Of a stretch of 64,000 bases of DNA, positions 27,536 through 36,182 are shown in pieces. A model generated the notes under the pieces. The model saw only the letters and a list, made by a program, of their open reading frames with translations. It ran no database searches and was not told the origin of the DNA. The stretch covers positions 124,001 to 188,000 of the forward strand of contig NZ_WHNP01000011.1 in assembly GCF_009362735.1 (NCBI RefSeq), written 5' to 3'. The position numbers were made by a program, and so were the translations under genes. The DNA comes from Paraburkholderia franconis. GTDB taxonomy: Bacteria > Pseudomonadota > Gammaproteobacteria > Burkholderiales > Burkholderiaceae. Position 1 is the first letter of the stretch, and each line of letters starts with the position of its first letter.

Positions 27536-27824
27536 TAAGTGCCGGTACCGCGGACGACTGCCGATAGCGGAAGTGTGCCGCACGGATTGCGAATAACATA
27601 GCCGTGGCAACACTCATCCACGATTGACGAACGCCGCCACGGCCTGCCGCCTTCGCGGTAGTGATTTTGTCGTCTGGCACGGGGGTGTCTGCGTGACGAC
27701 GTACGGCCGATGGCTTTGACATCGCACGGTCCGCGAAAGCGCGACCTCGATTGACGAATCGTGCAAATAGCCGGCAATCCTCATTGGTGCGTTTTCCTTG
27801 TGTAGGCCGGTCGGAAAATTCGCT

Positions 27825-27978
27825 TTCCGCCAGAACGTGAAACGAATAGTCAACGATCTGGAAGGGGACGGGTTGGTTCGATTCGAGGTCAACCCCCACC
27901 ATCGCCGCGCGCAACCTGTCATTTTGACAGACAAGGGCAGGCAGGCATTTGATGCAGCAATGGGCCTTCAGGCCGCCC
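27825..27978 (+). pseudogene. MarR-family regulator fragment, cut by IS6 element
   Basis: The frame reads RQNVKRIVNDLEGDGLVRFE then NPHHRRAQPVILTDKGRQAF, the recognition helix and wing of a MarR/winged-helix regulator. It ends at about 27978, exactly where the IS6-family left repeat begins. The N-terminal dimer helix and first HTH helices are also missing. Confidence 0.75.
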
Positions 27979-28809
27979 GGCATTGTCAAGTTGCGGCGGC
28001 TGTCGCGTAAGATGACGCGATGAACAAACCGAAATCGCTTTACCATGGTTACCGCTTCCCGGGCGCTGTGATCGCCTGCGCCGTGCGCTGGTACTTTCGC
28101 TTCCAGTTGAGCCTGCGCGACATCGAAGAGTTGCTGTTCGAGCGCGGTGTTGTCGTCAGTTACGAGACGGTCCGGCGCTGGTGCGATAAGTTCGGTGAGG
28201 CCTTCGCCCATCGAGCGAAAGCCGTGCGTCGCAAACCCGGCACCACATGGCATCTGGACGAAGTCTTTGTTAGGTTGCTCGGCGAACCTTATCTCTTGTG
28301 GCGAGCAGTCGACCAGCACGGCGCTGAACTCGATATCCTGCTGTAAAAGCGTCGCGATAAGGCTGCTGCCAAGCGGTTCTTCAAGCGCGTGCTTGCCTCC
28401 TGTGCCGAAGCACCGCGCAAGATCGTGACCGATCAACTGCGCAGCTATCCGGCCGCGAAAGCTGAAATCGCCGAGCTGACGAACGTCAAGCATGTCTTCG
28501 TCAAAGCCAGCGCCCGGGTGAACAACCGAGCCGAAAACAGTCATCAGCCCACACGGGAACGCGAGCGTCGGATGCGTGGTTTCCGGGTTCCTCAACGCAC
28601 CCAGGCATTCCTTTCGAGCTTCGGTCCGATCCGGCAGCACTTCGCGCTCAAGCGACATTTACTGCGCGCCTCGCTCTATCGCAAGCAGCTCGCCGCGCGC
28701 TTTGTCGCGTGGCGTCATTTCACAGAGCTTACCCAAGCTACGTCCGCTTTCTGAAAGCGTGGGCTACCTCTCCGTCATTGCGTGGCGAACACCTCAACGT
28801 GACAGCGCC
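27979..28809. mobile_element. IS6-family element, about 830 bp
   Basis: Ends are imperfect inverted repeats: GGCATTGTCAAGTTGCGGCG at 27979-27998, against GGCGCTGTCACGTTGAGGTG as the complement of 28809-28790. The single transposase gene has an internal stop. No 8-bp target repeat is visible, consistent with later rearrangement; the left neighbour is a truncated MarR gene. Confidence 0.75.
28020..28754 (+). pseudogene. IS6-family transposase with one nonsense codon
   Basis: One continuous frame apart from a TAA at 28344-28346 (where relatives have Gln: LLQKRRD). It reads GYRFPGAVIACAVRWYFRFQ, TWHLDEVFVRLLGEPYLLWR (first catalytic Asp), KIVTDQLRSYPAAK (second Asp) and NNRAENSHQPTRERERRMRG (Glu). 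The rest is full length, so a single base change inactivated it. Confidence 0.9.
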
Positions 28810-28927
28810 CCTGTGGGTCCTGCGGTGCGCGAACTGGGTGGGTCACAACACCAGGAGCTTTGACTTCTACCTGTTTGCGGTACGGTAATACCGGGAACAG
28901 GCACGTGCCCGTTCCCGCTAGCCTGGG

Positions 28928-29791
28928 CTATCGCCGCTGGCCGCCTACGGTCCGCTCGAGCGTCGGGAATTCCGGCGGGAAAAGCTCCAGGAAGGGCACG
29001 TACGACATCGGCGGGAAACGGCGAAGCTCCCCGTCACGCAGTCGTAACGCCTCGCGAATGGCCTGCGTGCCGGCCTCTCCGTACTCCCTGTGAACCATGC
29101 CGGAGACTGCGTACTGGCGCAGCGAATCACACTCCTTGCGGTCAAGCACACGCAGGAAGTGCGTCCATTTTTCCGGGTCCACGCCCGCGGGTGTTTCATA
29201 GAACGTCTTCAGGTTGCCGTCGGCGTCGACCGACATCAGAAACAGTTCTCTGAACCGGTAACCCCTGGGTTCCATCGAGTCTGGATAGCGTGCGCCGTGG
29301 TGACGACGGTAATTCAGGATGCTGTACGCGTTATCGACGATGTCTCCGATGGACAGGTCCGTTACCTCCTGAAGTTCGCGCACCAGCGCGCGCGGCGTGT
29401 TTGGCATCGCTGCCGGCGATGGTTCGAGCGTCCGTCCAGCGACCTGTAGGCCTTGCGCACAGGAACGCGCAAGCCCGTATTTCAGGTCGCGGGTATCGGC
29501 TTGCCGACTCTGGCCGGGAACAGGGCGCGCCAGCCCACGATAAACCGTTCCGTGAATCGCGACCTCGTAGTACGGCACCTCGTCGCCGAGACGCAGCGGC
29601 TCCAGACCGCGAATGCCGAGATACATGATGCCGGGATAGCCCGCCATGCGCACCGCGTCCTTCTCCGGAATAAGGCCGGACGGGAGCTCAGTGTCCTTGC
29701 GGCGGTCGGGCTCGAGTATGGCCGTATGCGGGGTTGCCTTGCGTTCCGGCGCATCAGTTGCGTCGGGAGGTGTTTCGAGCACAGGGCTCAT
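28928..29791 (-). CDS. uncharacterised 287-aa protein
   Basis: The start at 29791 (MSPVLETPPDATDAPERK) follows a GGAAGG site; an in-frame extension upstream overlaps another decayed gene and looks non-coding. Soluble, with motifs MAGYPGIMYLGIRGLEPLRL and YSILNYRRHHGARYPDSMEP that look conserved, and a C-terminal half that ends PPMSYVPFLELFPPEFPTLE. I recognise no domain. It has no obvious operon partner. Confidence 0.6.
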   Translation of the reverse strand: MSPVLETPPDATDAPERKATPHTAILEPDRRKDTELPSGLIPEKDAVRMAGYPGIMYLGIRGLEPLRLGDEVPYYEVAIHGTVYRGLARPVPGQSRQADTRDLKYGLARSCAQGLQVAGRTLEPSPAAMPNTPRALVRELQEVTDLSIGDIVDNAYSILNYRRHHGARYPDSMEPRGYRFRELFLMSVDADGNLKTFYETPAGVDPEKWTHFLRVLDRKECDSLRQYAVSGMVHREYGEAGTQAIREALRLRDGELRRFPPMSYVPFLELFPPEFPTLERTVGGQRR

Positions 29792-29839
29792 CTTTCCTTC
29801 CCCTTTTCGAAGGCGGCCAAGTCCTCTTACATCATAGTC

Positions 29840-30106
29840 GTGCGCGTCAGGATGGGCTCGATCCGCTGTGGACGATATCGTTGCGAACCATGAAGGTCTT
29901 GAGAAAACCGATATCCTGCAGCTTCTGGGGCGCGAGCTTGAGGCGCGCACGGAAGTCAGACAGGTCTCGCCGGTCGGTAGCGCGCAGAACCGCGCAGCAC
30001 GGCATTACGTCAGGATTTTCTGGCTGGCTCCTTCACCGCACATGGCACCCGCGCGTTACAGCACCCGGAGCGTCACGTCTGGATGCTTGGTAATTTGTTC
30101 AGGCAT
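29840..30106 (-). pseudogene. decayed small gene with two stop codons
   Basis: From the ATG at 30106 the minus strand reads MPEQITKHPDVTLRVL, stop, RAGAMCGEGASQKILT, stop, CRAARFCALPTGETC. This is one protein of a type common in Burkholderia (Cys-rich, CALPTGE motif) interrupted twice. Beyond about 29955 another frame reads LKLAPQKLQDIGFLKTFMVR, perhaps the rest of the same or a fused gene. Confidence 0.6.
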
Positions 30107-30506
30107 TGAATCGGCTCCCTTAACCATTGCGTGATATGGGCATGGGCTCATTCATGGGCGGCACCAGACGCTCGCGGAAGCGGAACTTGAATTGAGCGCT
30201 TCCGCTTCCGCTTCCGTGTGACGGTGGGCGGGAGTTTTCGTCAGCCAGAATACCCGTCATCAGGCTCGGTTGTGAGGTGTTGCCGGTCCGCATCCGCGTA
30301 CGCGTCGCGCCTTGAATTCTCCCGGCTGATGGCTAGGCTGAAACCATCGAGCGGCGACAGGACGCTTTTACCGTGACCGTAATCGTGACCGTGACCGTGG
30401 GCGTGCGAGCGGGAATCCGTGCATCTCCCGCGGCGACACGCACCGAACCACCCGGCTGCAACGGGTCCAGCTTCGAGTCGATAACAACGTGCGCGGGGGA
30501 AGTCGT
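30107..30506. other. gap before the peptidase gene, simple-sequence GTGACC run
   Basis: No gene seen. Around 30370-30400 there is a hexamer-like run of ACCGTGACCGT units (imperfect tandem repeat). Around 30198-30212 there is a short CTTCCG triple repeat. Both could be mutation-prone. Confidence 0.4.
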
Positions 30507-31409
30507 ATGCAGACTGCGAGCGTGTCCGACCTGGCGGCGGCGTTGCAACGCCATGTGAACGTCCTTGCTGGAGACATTGGCGAGCGCAACGTGTTGCACC
30601 CCACTGCGCTGCACGCGGCTGCCGACTATATCGAACGGCATTGGGCGATACGTGGCTGCGCGGTGACGCGCCAGAACTATCTGGTACGAGGCGTCCAGTG
30701 CGCGAACATCGAGGCGGCGCTGCCGGGCAGCGTTGAGTCTGGCGAAATCATCGTACTGGGTGCGCATTACGACACGGTGCCCGGCAGTCCGGGGGCCGAC
30801 GACAATGCCAGCGGCGTCGCCGCGCTGCTCGAGACGATGTTCCTGCTTCAGGCGTTTACGCCCCTGTACACGATGCGCTGCGTCGCGTTCGTGAATGAGG
30901 AAGCGCCGTTTTTCTTCCGAGGCGACATGGGAAGCCTGCGGTATGCGAGGGCCGCACGTCTGCGCGGGGATCGCATTCGCCTGATGCTGTCGCTCGAGAT
31001 GCTGGGCTACTACCGGGACGAGCCGGGCACCCAGGCGTATCCGCCGCTGCTGCGTTACTTCTATCCGTCACGCGGCAATTTCATCGGCTTCGTTTCCAAC
31101 CTTCGCTCGGCGCAGCGACTGAGATGGCTAACTGATGCGTTTCAGGCCTCGTCGGATTTTCCGCTGCAAAGCGCGGCGTTGCCGTGGTGGGTGCCGGGCG
31201 TCGCGTTGAGCGATCACTCGTCTTTTTGGCGCGAAGGCTATCCGGCTGTGATGGTCACGGACACCGCGTACCTGCGCAACCCACACTACCATACGGCGCA
31301 CGATGTCCCCGCGACGCTCGACTATGGCCGCATGGCTGCCGTGACGCTCGGCCTCGCAGCGAGCGTCGCGTCGCTCGCGCCGACGTCCCCAAAACCCGGG
31401 ATGCGGTGA
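30507..31409 (+). CDS. M28-family zinc peptidase
   Basis: About 300 residues from the ATG at 30507 (GTG at 30489 possible). The zinc ligands of the M28 aminopeptidase fold are visible in order: His in LGAHYDTVPGS (about 85), the bridging Asp in GADDNASGVA (about 97), the catalytic Glu pair in FVNEEAPFF (about 132) and the final His in YLRNPHYHTAHDVP (about 262). No signal peptide is evident, so the enzyme is probably cytoplasmic. The substrate is unknown. Confidence 0.9.
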   Translation: MQTASVSDLAAALQRHVNVLAGDIGERNVLHPTALHAAADYIERHWAIRGCAVTRQNYLVRGVQCANIEAALPGSVESGEIIVLGAHYDTVPGSPGADDNASGVAALLETMFLLQAFTPLYTMRCVAFVNEEAPFFFRGDMGSLRYARAARLRGDRIRLMLSLEMLGYYRDEPGTQAYPPLLRYFYPSRGNFIGFVSNLRSAQRLRWLTDAFQASSDFPLQSAALPWWVPGVALSDHSSFWREGYPAVMVTDTAYLRNPHYHTAHDVPATLDYGRMAAVTLGLAASVASLAPTSPKPGMR

Positions 31410-31457
31410 GCACACTCCTGCTCGTGAGCACGCGGGCCCGTTCGGAACCACGTCGAA

Positions 31458-32840
31458 TCAAACCGGATCATGCTGGATCAAGGATAGACAGCCGCCGCGG
31501 CAAAGATAGAGCAAGACAGCTATCACGACCACTGCGGTCAAGCCAAGATGAAGTGCCAGGACCATCGCCAGAACTGCAGCCACCACGGAAGTGCACGCAT
31601 TGACGCCCCACGCCCATGGCACGAGCGTTTCGGCGCCGGCAGCAATGCGGCTGAGCCCCAGCGGAAAGGGCATCCCCATTGCAAACGCGAGCGGTGCGAC
31701 GAGCAGCACGGCGATACCGATCCTGGCCGGATCGGATAGCGGGATCAGCAACGGGAACAGAGCGGGGAGCACGAACAGGTAGAAAAACGAGATGGCGGAG
31801 ATCGCAACGATGGCCGTCGCCGCGGCCGACCAGCGATTCGTGTTCCTGCGCGGCCGCGGCCCTGCAGGCGCTGCGCGTACCGGCTTCCAAGTCCCGTGAA
31901 CGAAAGGAACGCGCATAGCGCGACGGCGACAGCGTAGAGCGGGTGACTCAGGAGCAGGACGAACTTCTGGATGAACGCGATTTCGATGAGCATGAAGGCG
32001 AAGCCGATCGGGACGAAATAGATCGCGACTCTACGTCCGGATATCGCCGCCACCGAAGGAAATCGCGTTACTGCGGGAAGTAGCCTTCAAGAGGGGCGAA
32101 TCATGAGCCGTGCGTTTGCGGCGCGTTATCACCCAGAGAGGAAAGAGGATCAATGTCAGGGCCATCAACGTGGCCTGAAGCAGCGTCGCGATCAGTACCG
32201 GATAGCCCCACTCCAGCAAGGGCAGGCCGCCTCGCCCCTTCAACGCGAGAAACTCAGGCAGTGACCGCCATTTGAAAAAGTGAAACAAGTAGGGCTTGTC
32301 GTCCGTGGCGGGACGGACGCCCGAAGCGCCCAGTAACCGTAGTGCATCCAGCGGACGGAGCACGAATAGCACGCCAATGATTGCGACTCTGCCCAAGCCC
32401 GCTCCGCCGATATCGAAACTGTAAATGCGAGGAATCTGATCGTTGAACCGCGTGAATGTGAGACAGACGCTGGTCGCGGCGCAAAAGAAAGGAACGAAGA
32501 GCAGCAGATAGATCAGGAGCAGGCGCAAAGGTTCGCGCGGATCCCACAGAATCTCCAGCGGGTTGAACGCGACACGCTGAGCGACAGAGAACGAGGCAAC
32601 CGCAAAAACGCCGAACAGAATCGCGCCGCCAACGAACACGGCTTCGAACCGGGGCGCGAGCCAGCGCTGCGCCAGCGTGACCATCGCACCGGCTGCTCCG
32701 TAACCCAGCAGCGCGACGCTGATCATCATGTACGCGAAGTGATGCCATTGAATGATCGAAAAGAGCCGCATCAACAGAATCTCGTAGCCAAGCGTTGCGG
32801 CCGAAAGCAGGGATAGGGCGAACAACGGCACGGCGGGCAT
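31458..32840 (-). pseudogene. spermidine-synthase-like multi-span membrane protein, catalytic part deleted
   Basis: From 32840 the minus strand encodes membrane helices (LGYEILLMRLFSIIQWHHFA and following) to IYSFDIGGAGLGRVAIIGVL. It then jumps in frame to ATDDKPYLFHFFKWRSLPEF, a segment that in relatives lies several hundred residues later. The SAM-binding (spermidine synthase-like) domain has thus been lost at about 32330-32350. Frame breaks follow at about 32040 (into VAIYFVPIGFAFMLIEIAFI) and about 31860 (into FAMGMPFPLGLSRIAAGAET). The family is a polytopic protein with a SpeE-like domain, of unclear substrate. Confidence 0.8.
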
Positions 32841-32939
32841 GATTGCGTGTACCTGAAGGGGATGCGGGACGGGGCGCGCTCAGCCCATGCTGATGCGGGT
32901 TCGCGCTGTCCCGTTGCGTCGCCTGATTCCCGCGCAGAA

Positions 32940-33620
32940 TCAGTGCCCGGCGAGTGGCACGAAGCTGACGGGCAGAATCTGCCGGGTGGAGACGGTCCCG
33001 TCGTTCGCCTTCGTGATCAGCAGCAGATACTGCGTCAGAAACTGCGCGCCTACCGGAATGACAATCCTGCCGCCCGGCTTCAACTGCCGCACGAGGGGAG
33101 GAGGGACATGGCTCGCGGCGGCGGTGACGATGATGGCGTCGTAGGGCGCGTGGACTTCCCACCCGTAATAGCCGTCTCCCACTGTGGTTTCCACCTTCTT
33201 GTATGCGAGCCGCTGCAAGCGCTCCTGTGCCGCCTTGCCCAAAGGCTCGATGATTTCGATCGTATAAACCGCTCGCGCGAGTGCCGAGAGGATCGCCGCC
33301 TGGTACCCTGAGCCCGTGCCGACCTCCAGCACGACGTCAGTGGGCTTGATCATCATCAGGTCGGTCATCAACGCGACAATGTATGGCTGCGAAATGGTCT
33401 GGCCGTAGCCGATGGGAAGCGGCCGGTTCTCGTAGGCGTTGCGCTCCTCGCCAGGCGGAACGAACTGGTGGCGAGGCACCTGGTCCATTGCGGCGAACAC
33501 GCGCGGATCGATGGCGGGTCTGCCGGTTGCGGCGAAGGTTTCGGTCGTGAGCTCCCCGATGTCCTTGATCATTTTCGTGCGAAGGGGCGCAAAATCGTCG
33601 GCCGCGTGGAAGACATCCAC
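32940..33620 (-). CDS. pcm: protein-L-isoaspartate O-methyltransferase, signal peptide out of frame
   Basis: 226 residues. It has the PCMT motifs PIGYGQTISQPYIVALM (substrate loop), VVLEVGTGSGYQAAILSAL (SAM-binding) and YDAIIVTAAASHVPPPLV. It repairs isoaspartyl residues with S-adenosylmethionine. Just upstream, in a different frame from 33664, lies a good signal sequence (MLRWLRTLIPAIALVW) that would join at about 33618-33625 if one frame slip were restored, suggesting an ancestral periplasmic form. As it stands, translation would start at GTG 33620 and give a cytoplasmic protein, or the gene is inactive. Confidence 0.85.
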   Translation of the reverse strand: MDVFHAADDFAPLRTKMIKDIGELTTETFAATGRPAIDPRVFAAMDQVPRHQFVPPGEERNAYENRPLPIGYGQTISQPYIVALMTDLMMIKPTDVVLEVGTGSGYQAAILSALARAVYTIEIIEPLGKAAQERLQRLAYKKVETTVGDGYYGWEVHAPYDAIIVTAAASHVPPPLVRQLKPGGRIVIPVGAQFLTQYLLLITKANDGTVSTRQILPVSFVPLAGH

Positions 33621-33664
33621 ACCAATGCGATTGCTGGAATCAGGGTGCGCAGCCAGCGCAGCAT

Positions 33665-34182
33665 GATGGGTTTCACCGTGCGGCTCCCTGTTGCCGGACC
33701 TGCTTCAATTCTACGCCCGCGCATGCGAGGTCGGGCAGGGCCCGTCCGACCACCTGCCGCGTGTCAGGCGCAGCCCCCGAGCCCGTCGCGCCGTATCGCT
33801 GCCGCAGAGCGTCCGGGGCGGCGCGGCCGCTCTTGCTTTGCGGCACGTGCCGAGCAAATAGGAAACCGAATGACCGAAGAGCCGTTGAGTGCGGTCTTTG
33901 CTCTCTTGCAACCGCGCACGTCAGTTCCTGGTCGGCTACGGCCGATCGCGTCAGGCGAAATGCTACAACATTGGCGCGGACGTCGGCCTGTCGCACGAAC
34001 CTTGTCAAACCGCCCTTGCACACTTGGCGGACTACACGTGGCACGCGGTTTTTGATGTGCCCCGTCGCAATAACTGCGACTCCCTTCGGCATCTTCCTGC
34101 GGCGGTGCGTCGACCTGGGCGCACGCTGTTGATGAAACACCCGGGGCGCCGGTATTCGTTTCTAAAAATCCGGGGGTGCGCC
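33665..34182. other. 518-bp gap, no supported gene
   Basis: Several frames overlap without family resemblance. Confidence 0.4.
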
Positions 34183-34332
34183 ATGGGAATTGACTGGTCG
34201 CAAATCAAGATTTGGTCGCGAATCGGGTCCCGGCTCGGGCTTGGAGACTTCGTCGAGCAACGGCTCGAAGATGCTGTGCGGAAGGAGAGGGAGTTCAGGA
34301 CATGCAGCGACATCGTCGCCGCGCCCCTATAG
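34183..34332 (+). CDS. possible 49-aa protein
   Basis: ATG with a G-rich site upstream. The frame MGIDWSQIKIWSRIGSRLGL to EDAVRKEREFRTCSD looks like a natural amphipathic helical protein rather than a shadow. No homologue known to me; it may be a 5' remnant. Confidence 0.35.
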   Translation: MGIDWSQIKIWSRIGSRLGLGDFVEQRLEDAVRKEREFRTCSDIVAAPL

Positions 34333-34564
34333 ACATAGTCTTTTCGCCCTGCCTATGCGGGTCCGAAGAGATGGTCCGACGTGAAAAGCCTACGTCTATG
34401 GGGACAATCGGACCAACGTCGAGTCGCGGGCGGGCGCGCACCGGGACTTTTTCACTTTACGAACCGCGAATCGGGTGCCTTCGCGAAAGGACTACGTTTA
34501 TGGTTCCGCTGCCCATCGTTTTGGCTCCGCAGCCTTGCGAAAGGGCAACGGATCTGGGAGTGCG

Positions 34565-35023
34565 TCAGGGCAGCCAGTCCAGCTTCGTACACCTTCTCAC
34601 CCTAGCCAACGTGTCGGTGCTGCATGAAGACGTGCACGCGGCCGGATTGGCGTCGTTCTGGCAGGAGGTCATGCATTGAATTACATCCTGTTCGCCGCGT
34701 TGCAAGTCCTGCTTCCCCTGCTCTGCGGCTGCTAGCAATGCGGTTGCGTCGAGGTCTGCCATCCTCGGCTGGAGATAGCGCTTCAGGTGGTCGGCCCTGT
34801 CCTGTGCGTCTGCAGCCATGTTTTTGATCGTCTGTTCTAGCTGCGGAGGCAATGGCCGGCCGGGGCTGGACAGTGCATTCTGGTAGACGGCCACCTGTTG
34901 ATTGACGATCGGTATGCAGTATGCCGCTCGAAGGTCTATATCGGACGGAGGCTGCTTCGCGAAGGCTCGAATAGGCAGATACGCACATGCGACCAGGAAC
35001 GCCACTGCTGTTGCCTCTTTCAT
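34565..35023 (-). CDS. secreted cysteine-containing protein, 152 aa
   Basis: The start at 35023 gives a clear Sec signal (MKEATAVAFLVACAYLPIRA, with AFA cleavage). The mature part is helical (LEQTIKNMAADAQDRADHLK) and ends in a Cys cluster (CMTSCQNDANPAACTSSC), likely disulfide-bonded in the periplasm. Function unknown. A longer in-frame start at 35101 would hide the signal. Confidence 0.6.
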   Translation of the reverse strand: MKEATAVAFLVACAYLPIRAFAKQPPSDIDLRAAYCIPIVNQQVAVYQNALSSPGRPLPPQLEQTIKNMAADAQDRADHLKRYLQPRMADLDATALLAAAEQGKQDLQRGEQDVIQCMTSCQNDANPAACTSSCSTDTLARVRRCTKLDWLP

Positions 35024-35154
35024 GCTGCCCCCGAAGGCGGCGAGTAACGCGGGCCGGCTGGCAAGAAAAAGAGGGCGCACAAGGCGCCCCGAAAAACACA
35101 AGGTAATGCGCAGTCTTTGGAGGAGATGCGCACAATCGATTCTATCGCATGCGG

Positions 35155-35391
35155 TTACTTCTTGGCCTGCGCACCTTCGCAGAGCACCGTCGCGACCATC
35201 ATAGCCTGCGAGCCGGGTGGCACCGTCCTGTGGCCACGCTTATCGCTATGGCCAATGGGCTTGTCGTTCGCGTCATACATGGTGATTGCCAGCTTCAACT
35301 TTAACCACCCGAGCCATGGGATTGTTTTCGTCCGTGATCCGATTTCCCAGGATAACGCCGCGGCCCTAAAGCTGGAGCCAATGCTGCTCTA
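35155..35391 (-). pseudogene. C-terminal fragment of an unknown protein
   Basis: The minus strand carries a convincing protein end, LKLAITMYDANDKPIGHSDK followed by RGHRTVPPGSQAMMVATVLC and a stop at 35155. No start codon exists before an in-frame stop at about 35392. It looks like the 3' end of a gene whose 5' part is gone or frameshifted. Family not recognised. Confidence 0.45.
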
Positions 35392-35695
35392 TGCCGTCTG
35401 CGCCGACCGGGCACCGGTCTGCTGGCTAACCATCATTTGCAGAAGTGATCTGACGAACCGGTCTTACGCGCCACCAACGTAGGGCGTTCTTGCAATTCGA
35501 CTGGTACGGATGACTGCCGAAGGGTTTGCTGCCCCTTTCTAACGCGGGCGCGGACGAGTAGGCGCGTATCGAAAGCGAACTGCGGCATCACGCAGGAATG
35601 GCTGCGCGTGCATGCCGAACCGGATCACCTTGTCAAACTCACTCCCGAAATTCTGTGATATCCGGTAACCCGAGACGCTCTCAAAGGAGGTCACG
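35392..35695. other. gap, only a strong ribosome binding site at its end
   Basis: No gene seen. AAAGGAGGTCACG precedes the ATG at 35696. Confidence 0.4.
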
Positions 35696-35959
35696 ATGGA
35701 ACTTCACATGCACTCCCATCATTTCGCGCGCCGTACGCCTGACTGGCGTGCAGCAATCATCGGCGGCTGTGTGGCAGGTGTGGTCTTTCTGGTGCTCGAG
35801 CTCCTCGCCATGTGGGTTATGGGGCAGAGCCCATGGGGACCACCGCGTATGATCGCGGCAATCGCCTTGGGGCAGGGTATCCTGGCGCAACCGGCCGCGT
35901 TTGACCTGGGCATTGTGATGGTGGCCCTGATTGTCCACTTCGCGCTGTCGATCATTTTC
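35696..35959 (+). pseudogene. small membrane protein truncated by a Tn3 transposon
   Basis: Excellent binding site (AAAGGAGG). The 88 native codons encode a His-rich N-terminus and two or three hydrophobic segments (AAIIGGCVAGVVFLVLELLA; MVALIVHFALSIIF). At 35960 the frame enters the transposon inverted repeat and reads on into non-native residues to 36115. The rest of the gene is not obvious beyond the right end of the element. Function unknown; the shape resembles small inner-membrane proteins of stress clusters. Confidence 0.65.
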
Positions 35960-35996
35960 GGGGTATCCGTCCTTTTCGTGCTAAATCTGGCGGTTT
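35960..35996. repeat. left 37-bp inverted repeat of compact Tn3 element
   Basis: Identical to the complement of 39239-39275. It lies inside the reading frame of the membrane protein at 35696. Confidence 0.92.
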
Positions 35997-36182
35997 GTTT
36001 TGATTTTTCTTTTACAAACAAACACTTGCAAATCTTCGATTCTGCGGGACCGCATCCTTTTGATGCAAAATCTGGCGCTTTCATCCGCCCGCGCGCTTGG
36101 CCGGCGAGCGCATGACTGTGGGCGGCCGACGAAACCGCGCCACGCGCCTCAATCCTGCAATCTGTGTGCATGCAGAACCGAT

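Noticed and set aside
27507..28658. 383-codon minus-strand frame
   Set aside because: Antisense to the IS6 transposase and MarR fragment; no motif of its own.
30370..30410. Tandem GTGACC-like units as a possible CRISPR or iteron array
   Set aside because: Units are 6-12 bases, imperfect and contiguous with no spacers; no rep gene nearby.
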